64,000 bases of DNA, taken from Tigriopus japonicus (taxonomy: Eukaryota; Arthropoda; Copepoda; Harpacticoida; Harpacticidae). The translations under genes and the position numbers were made by a program. Below are positions 58,601-64,000 of the stretch, piece after piece. Under the pieces are notes generated by a model. The model was not told the origin of the DNA. It made no database searches and saw only the letters and a list, made by a program, of their open reading frames with translations. The stretch spans positions 3,402,015-3,466,014 of the forward strand of contig CM021317.1 of the NCBI GenBank assembly GCA_010645155.1. The letters are read 5' to 3'. How positions within the stretch are numbered: the stretch's first letter is position 1; each line of letters begins with the position of its first letter.

Positions 58601-61587
58601 TTCTTTTCAGTCTGCCCCAATAACTCAAATGACTCACACCCGAAATACATTTGATGAAACTTCGCAAAACCCTTTCAATCTTGTTTAGCAATGGTGCTGA
58701 CACTGGGGCCCAGATTGGCGATGCATATTCTAAATGGGGCTGGACAATTGATTTGTACAATGTTTTCATTGTCAGTGGATCTCTTGACTTAAATGTTCTG
58801 TAGATCCATCCACACGTTTGGAAAGCCTTGGTTACTGTAGTTGAGACATGTTCCTCAAACTTTCCATTTTCTTGGATGATGACGCCGAGATCTTATATGG
58901 CACTGACTGATATTATGAGATGTCCATCATTGTCGAGGTACGTCGATCTGTCTGCACCCGAAGGGTTGAAGGTCATAGATCGAAACTTTTCTCCATTCAG
59001 TTGCATGTTTCGAGCTTCTACCAAATCGTAAATCAACTGCAGATCGACTTGCACGTCGTTTGTACCCAGAAAATTTCTGCCGCAGACAAGTTTAGTATCA
59101 TCTGCATAGGACGAGATCGATGACTTTAAAGGAAGTTTTAGTAGAGGTGCACTGAAAACCACAAATAAAATTGGTCCGAGGACAGAGCCTTGGGGAACTC
59201 CTGACAACACTTGTTTGGTCTGGCCTAGGTAGCCTTCAATTTTGACATTTTGAGTTCGATTAGTGAGGAATTCCTTGATCCAAGAGATCACTTTCCCAAT
59301 AGCACCTACTTCAGCAAGACTTTTTAGCAGTAGAGTGTGATCTACTTTGTCAAATGCTTTAGCAAAATCCAGATATATGATGTCAACACACTCATTGTGT
59401 TCAAGTCCCTCTATTACGTCGTCAAAGTGTTGTATAAACTTGGTCACAGTGTTAAAATTGGAGCGAAAACCATGCTGTTGGTCAGGGATGCTATCTTTGG
59501 TTTCAAGATATTCAACAAGGTGCAACTTTACTATTTTTTCCATTACCTTGGCTATAGTCGACGTGAGTGATATTGGGCGTTAATTGCATGGGTGACTTCT
59601 GTCTCCACCTTTATAAATTGGAACGACATGCGCCTTTTTCAAGATTGCAGGGACCTTTCCTTCTGTCAGAGATTGGTTCATAAGATAGGAGATAAGGGGT
59701 GCAATCGTAAGGGAGGTACGTTTCAAAAATTGTACTGTAACTCCATCAGGACCCGGCGAGGTGGAGTTTTTTGGCGAGCTTATTGCTTTCAAAATATCTT
59801 GGCTATTCACTTGCAAGTCGTCAAATGCATTGGTGTCACTCAGATGATCTCTCAAGAATGGGACATTCGGGACAATCTGAGTTGGACTTGAAAACACAAC
59901 ACAAATTGTTCCCCCAAGATATCTGCAAGCTCAATTGGGCAAGACACAAGCTCATTTTCCACCAGAAAGGGCCCAATTGGTGGGCTTGCCTTTCGTTTCG
60001 AGTTTGCATAGGAATAGAACGCTTTTGGATTCAATTTCACCGCCTTTACAACCTTGCTTTCTTTGGAAAGCTGCTCATTATCAAGGGAAGATTGTAAGAA
60101 AATCGAAGCTATTAACGCCTCCCTTCAAATATAGAGATATATGGATGTTTGGTTATCTAGTGATTTCAATCGTTTAGCTAAATGCATTCTTTTTTTTTTT
60201 AAGAGTTTTTGTCTTTGTTTTGGGATTTTCAAGTTTTCATCTTTTTCTTGCAAAGGCGATATCCCAAGACTTATATTGAACTGTGGGCCCCTGTGTTATA
60301 GGGGGCTGTAAGCATTGTCAGTGCGGGACTTAAAGGCCTTGTTCACCTTTCCCACACAGGTCAATTCAAGTGGAACATTACTGACGAATGCATGATGTTG
60401 ACATAACATTGGTATAACGTCTTTTGAACTTTGGATCCTGTAAATCAGCCCCTTTCATGGATATGATCGCTTTCAATGGAAATTTATGCGACTGTTATGT
60501 CTACAAATCTATACATGGGGATTAGCTACAAGGATTTGAAGAGTGGAGTGTCGTTGTAATATGGAGTCAACCAAGTGCGGTCAAGTGGAAGAAGCAGTTT
60601 CTTTGCGGAATTATCATCTCACAATGAATGCCTTCAATAGCCATTGACCATTTATCCTGAAAAGAATTCAATTATTGTGGTTCCTCTTTCCAAACCCTAC
60701 CCGCCATTGTGGATTAAAATATCAATGGCCGATATTTCCGGGTAGATCAGTCTAAAAATGAACAGTACAACGTTTTTTGACATAACATCTTTGGTCGGCA
60801 AAATTTTGTCTTCTTCCTTCGTGTTTTTGAAACCTATTTGACAATAAAAGCACAGTTTAATTAGCATCATAAACTGCTTTTGGTTCGCCCAAAAGCCAAA
60901 CAACCAAATGGATGAATCAACAAGCCAAGACCACTCTATTTTTTAGTTTGAAAAATTACCCCTAAATACTGGAGGTCCGTTTTAGACACCGTAGATGTAC
61001 TTATTGTTGCTAAATATAATGCAACAATATGTAAAGGTTATACAAAAAGCATCAGATTAAAAAAATGCCTTTGTGTAGTTTAAGCAAAAGCATTTCAAAC
61101 AAGCGAAGACGAGCAATGTAAAAAATACTATTCTGTACACAATATGGTTTCAAATGATATTCATTTGCAACATTTTGATATGCACAAATCATTTACTATT
61201 TCTTCCAAAATGTGACACATTTCTTACATATTTTAGTCCGCGACTAATCTTTTGGTCAAATGATATCCTAGAAAAAAAAATGACGTTTAAACTTAATTAG
61301 TGTAAGTATTAGAACGAGCTCTAATGGAAATAACAAGAATAACAAGCAAAGAGTACTATGATTGCTTGTACGTAATAATAATATATCCTACAACAAAGGA
61401 CTACTCATTTCATTTTTTCATTCATTCATTCGTTCATTCCATTGCAGAGGTTTTGTTTGTGTTGACCCGAGAACGGTTCCCCGATCCGAAGTTGATTGAC
61501 AGCGTACTCCAAAAGATCCGGAAGGCCGGCCTTGATCCTTCTCGATTACGCAAAACCAATCAAAAGTCTTGTCCCTACGGCCATTAA
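52659..61587 (+). CDS. ApoD-type lipocalin
   Basis: Five exons (52659-52802, 52858-52997, 53323-53423, 53489-53587, 61448-61587) join in phase to 207 residues, the usual size of a secreted lipocalin. A signal peptide ends at about QGQ28. GQCRKFPVLKHFQADRYLGK then WYE gives the GxW motif of lipocalin SCR1 (Trp53). TDYDNFSIVYNC corresponds to SCR2, and VLFVLTRERFPDP to SCR3 with its Arg. Four Cys in the N- and C-terminal parts probably form the ApoD/crustacyanin disulphides. Such proteins carry small hydrophobic ligands such as pigments, sterols or fatty acids; the ligand is unknown. The last intron is 7.9 kb and full of transposons. I chose the splice at 53423 because the stronger-looking GTAAGT at 53437 would lead to a stop. 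Confidence 0.88.
54166..55467. mobile_element. hAT-like element, 1302 bp, with 24-bp tandem repeats
   Basis: Ends TAGGGACGGGTAAATAGTG and, complement, TAGGGACGGGCAGAAAGTGC. It is flanked by a perfect 8-bp duplication GTTATAAC (54158-54165, 55468-55475). Inside, 55237-55365 contains about six copies of TTTTTTGACATTTATTTGCTC units (about 23-24 bp). Terminal sequence is shared with the element at 13442-13929. No transposase is recognised. It lies in the last intron of the lipocalin gene. Confidence 0.88.
55237..55365. repeat. 23-24-bp tandem array
   Basis: About six head-to-tail copies of a GACATTTATTTGCTCTTTTT unit near the right end of the hAT-like element. Confidence 0.9.
55476..57263. other. 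Intron sequence of the lipocalin gene
   Basis: AT-rich, no supported gene. Short frames only. Confidence 0.4.
57264..57455 (+). pseudogene. Decayed reverse transcriptase fragment
   Basis: The 63-codon frame contains VDVVYLEFTMTFDKVHNSWS, which aligns by eye with the IIYLDFAKAFDKVDH block of the minus-strand element downstream. It has drifted and is on the opposite strand, so it comes from a separate, older insertion. Confidence 0.55.
57735..60105 (-). pseudogene. Non-LTR retrotransposon ORF2 remnant (reverse transcriptase)
   Basis: Read on the minus strand from about 60105: a linker (VKLNPKAFYSYANSKRKASP), then the RT with SPGPDGV, DFAKAFDKVDH, SGVPQGSVLGP and the catalytic YADD box, then thumb and C-terminal segments ([39 protein letters not shown] near 57850). 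This resembles the jockey/CR1-type lineage. It is 5'-truncated (no endonuclease seen) and has in-frame stops near 59580 and 58893, a frame change near 59890 and a SINE insertion at 57925-58387, so it is non-functional. It sits in the lipocalin intron, in opposite orientation to that gene. Confidence 0.88.
57925..58387 (-). mobile_element. tRNA-derived SINE inside the retrotransposon
   Basis: Perfect 11-bp duplication GGACAGGGGCT at 57914-57924 and 58388-58398. The minus-strand head at 58387 reads GAGGGGTGAGGCATGGCGTA, then TAGTGCGTAC (A-box-like) and GGGATTCGATCCCGGC (B-box-like). A second B-box-like segment CCCCGGTTCGATCCCGGG sits near 58155-58172. The low end is a TTTG-rich tail. Internally, a block of about 70 bp with TTTGACTCCGAAGAG is present twice. 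Confidence 0.85.
60106..61447. other. 3' part of the lipocalin last intron
   Basis: AT-rich, with an ATTC tetranucleotide run (about 61410-61440) directly before the splice acceptor TTGCAG at 61447. No gene or recognised repeat. Confidence 0.45.
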
Positions 61588-61650
61588 AGTAGTAAATGAC
61601 GTTGTATGCTTTTGTAAACAATACTAGCTTGGCATTTGGCATTGTACGTA

Positions 61651-61656
61651 AATAAA
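61651..61656 (+). promoter_or_regulatory. Poly(A) signal of the lipocalin gene
   Basis: AATAAA 64 bp after the stop codon at 61587. Confidence 0.55.
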
Positions 61657-61659
61657 GGT

Positions 61660-62189
61660 AAATATGGGAAATACCACCATTATTGGACCTTATGTTTATG
61701 TTGAATGATTTACAAGGTCTCATAACGTTCAGCTTTATTTGGTATTTGAAGAACAGAAGTAAAACAAACGCCCGAACATATGGATTTCTTCTAATGAGCC
61801 ATAGACCTCACTACTGGTATTACCGTGGTCTATGAATGAGCCCAAGGTAATGTGAGCAAAACAGTTAGAGGGCACTGTCGAGCTATCTCACATTGGAGAT
61901 CCCAAGTACAAGAGGGCAAAAGTTTGTTGCGTGATAGGCATATCAGACCCGAGACGCTGAAATTTAGCTCGATGACGTCTTGATAAATGCTTTTTTTTGT
62001 CTTTGTCTTTTTTATTTTTGATCCTTTGAACAATAGATGGCACTAACTTGAAGAAGGCTTCAAGTTGGTGACGTTTCCTAGAAAACAAATATCGATATCA
62101 GAGCTCATCAAGTGCCACCAATTCGGATATTTTTTTGATACGGATATTTTTTTGATACTTTGGAAGTCGTTTGTTTTATTTGTTCCAGT
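61660..62189. other. Intergenic, or upstream exon region of the receptor-like gene
   Basis: Contains the repeat TGGTATTACCGTGGTCTATGA near 61815, shared with 47310. TTTGTTCCAG at 62179-62188 is a good splice acceptor, so an upstream exon may exist that I did not find. Confidence 0.4.
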
Positions 62190-63691
62190 ATGGACGCTTG
62201 CGCCGTAGTTCTTCATGGAGCGAAAATAGACCCAACTATAGACCTCATCCCTGACAATTTTCCAGTACTTTTATGGACCGAACTTTTCTCCAACCTAAAT
62301 TTTCGGGCGATCGCTTTTTGTTCCATATTTCTTGTGGTGCAGCCTCTGTCAAGCGATATTCCAAGTCTTTTGAAAACACTGAACCAGTTCGAATCTGGTT
62401 TGATTGTTATGGATCTGAGCAATGAAACAGAACTGAATGGACTCTTTTCGAGGAATCTCGTCCTAATTGGTTTTGGGAACTCAGCAAGTGAGTATGTGTG
62501 TTATAACAAAAGTTTAAATAGAGAATTTTCAATTGAATTCGAAACTAGCACCAAGGTACAAAAAATGTCCAGGGAGTCGATTTGTTGAGCCCATCCCCAA
62601 GGACGAGCGAGTCCCAGTGTTCCAGAGGTCCTTACATCAAATTCAATTGTATCGTGGATTGTGCCCTTCGTCCTTGAAAGATCGAGAGATTCAGGTTTCT
62701 ATTTTGGGACTGCCTCCTTATGTTGTCCCCACGCAAAATGGAAAAACTGGAGTGGACATCAATCTCTTGGGAGTCTTGGCTCAGAAATTGGGGTTCACTT
62801 ATTATTTCAAGGAGGAAACAGCTTGGCAATCGGTTTATCCCAATGGAACGGTCCATGGTACAATTGGATCAGTAAGTATTGAACGTATCGTTAAGGTTTG
62901 ACTTCTGGCCTTGGGAGTTGCGGACCCTTTCCTTTTGGAGTGATTCAAAAAGCTATTGGGTAAAGTTAGTTGCCTCTATTTGAGAGTTTTCCTCGTGTGC
63001 TAAGATGGGCTTTGAAGTAAAATGTTGTCTGTTGCCGCTCATAAAAACAGATTTTTAGACTATGAACGCCGGACGACCGAGCGCTTGGAGGTTAAAACAA
63101 TATAATGAATGGTCTCTTGGCAATTGATGGGTCGTCCGACTTCTAGTAGTTTGAAAATATGTGGCTCAAGTCACGTTAACTAAAAGTTCGTGCTTGTATT
63201 CAGAGTGCTATTAGCCAAAGCTAAAATAACTAGAATATTTGTTTTATGTTGGATCGGCCACAAAGGTCTGAAAATTATGTCAAATATTTCTATTTTGTGC
63301 ATATTTCTTCAAGGTTTTCAGGTGGGATTTGATAGATTGCAAAGAGTTACAAATCAATCGAATGTTTTGCAGGTTCATTACAATGAGTCCCAAATTGGAA
63401 TTGGGCATCTCATTATGGACGAGTCAGCCAAGAAATATGTAGATCAACCACGATACTTGTATGACTTGAATCTTCTGTTTGCCGTGCCCAAACCCAAACC
63501 TCTACCTCCCGTTCTGAACACATTGCGCCCGTTTCCAGCTCTATTATGGGGATCGATTTGTATCACAGTTGCGATTAGTGGAATGGTCATTGCAATGATC
63601 TATTGCTGTCAAGAGAGACTATTCAAGAAGAATGTTAATCCTGATGTTTCAGTACCGATCTTTTGGTTGTTTGCTTGCCTAACTTCTCAAA
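62190..63691 (+). CDS. Ionotropic receptor-like protein, 5' part (continues past the window)
   Basis: Exons 62190-62487, 62573-62871 and 63322-63691 join in phase; the last ends in a GTAAG donor and the next exon is outside. Exon 2 encodes REIQVSILGLPPYVVPTQNG, GVDINLLGVLAQKLGFTYYF and an AWQSVYPNGTVHGTIGS segment, matching the S1 ligand-binding lobe of ionotropic glutamate receptors and IRs. Exon 3 has the end of S1 (NESQIGIGHLIMDESAKKYV), then a hydrophobic segment of about 23 residues (PALLWGSICITVAISGMVIA) as M1, and VSVPIFWLFACLTSQS as the pore region. The glutamate-binding Arg of true iGluRs is not evident, so an IR-type chemosensory channel is more likely. Exon 1 may start at the ATG 62190 or be an internal exon after the acceptor at 62188. 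Confidence 0.72.
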
Positions 63692-64000
63692 GTAAGAAAT
63701 ATTTTCGTACGCCACGTCAACAATAGGTGATTTCTGTCAAATTAAGTCTCATGCCCACAATTGGGCTTGAGTGCTTTGCTCATTTGTTTCCAAATTTTCC
63801 AAAAAAAATCTTACTTTCTTGTTCGAAAACGCCAAAGTAAGAAAAAATAACAAAAAGAAGTACCAAATGAACAGGAAATTGTCAGTAGCGTATGTAAATT
63901 AAAAAAAAGGAGTTCAACAATATATATGCCCCTTTTTTGGTAAGATTTTTAGTAGAGATATAGAAAAAACGAATTTGCCGGCACGTTAATTGTTCTCGTA

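Noticed and set aside
62488..62572. Apparent frameshift in the ionotropic receptor-like gene
   Set aside because: An 85-bp GT-AG intron (GTGAGT...TCCAG) joins the two frames in phase, so no frameshift is needed.
1..64000. CRISPR arrays, operons or other prokaryotic systems
   Set aside because: Spliced animal-type genes throughout; tandem repeats here have no spacer pattern.

Overview
The window is nuclear DNA from an animal. Genes are split by short GT-AG introns (many 57-85 bp) and separated by AT-rich DNA full of decayed DNA transposons, MITE-like foldback elements, tRNA-derived SINEs and a broken non-LTR retrotransposon. Two BTB-zinc-finger genes, an ApoD-type lipocalin, an ionotropic-receptor-like gene and two glucosylceramidase genes fit an arthropod. 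A copepod-type crustacean is my best guess, but that is inference from gene content only. Exon joins below were checked by splice dinucleotides and reading phase: every multi-exon model gives a total length divisible by three with no internal stop.

Layout. 1-7.2 kb: no convincing gene; repeats only, including three transposons with 8-bp target duplications at 2850-4931. 7.26-10.9 kb: two paralogous BTB plus C2H2 zinc-finger genes facing each other. 11.7-14.6 kb and 23.8-25.8 kb: two paralogous minus-strand membrane proteins of the glycerophosphocholine acyltransferase (GPCAT/DUF2838) family. Between them lie a small two-exon gene (19.26-19.91 kb) and nested transposons. 27.3-31.3 kb: LRRC49-like gene. 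32.0-35.2 kb: secreted protein with a Kazal-like domain. 37.5-41.4 kb and 41.6-48.9 kb: head-to-tail pair of lysosomal glucosylceramidase (GBA, GH30) genes, both with the two catalytic glutamates. The second spans a 554-N assembly gap. 48.9-52.6 kb: no gene seen. 52.7-61.6 kb: lipocalin gene with a 7.9-kb last intron that hosts a 1.3-kb hAT-like element and a non-LTR retrotransposon, itself split by a SINE. 62.2 kb to the end: 5' part of an ionotropic receptor-like gene that runs off the window.

The most striking feature is the number of short hAT-like elements. At least eleven have TAG/TAC-starting inverted termini and are flanked by identical or near-identical 8-bp duplications. Several are nested, and in three nested insertions (two element-in-element, one SINE-in-retrotransposon) an uninterrupted relative or the flanking coding frame confirms the insertion point. 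No prokaryotic-type system, CRISPR array or operon is present. The functional gene content (lipid hydrolysis, lyso-PC synthesis, lipocalin transport) is mostly recognisable. Whether the neighbouring lipid genes are functionally linked cannot be judged from this window.
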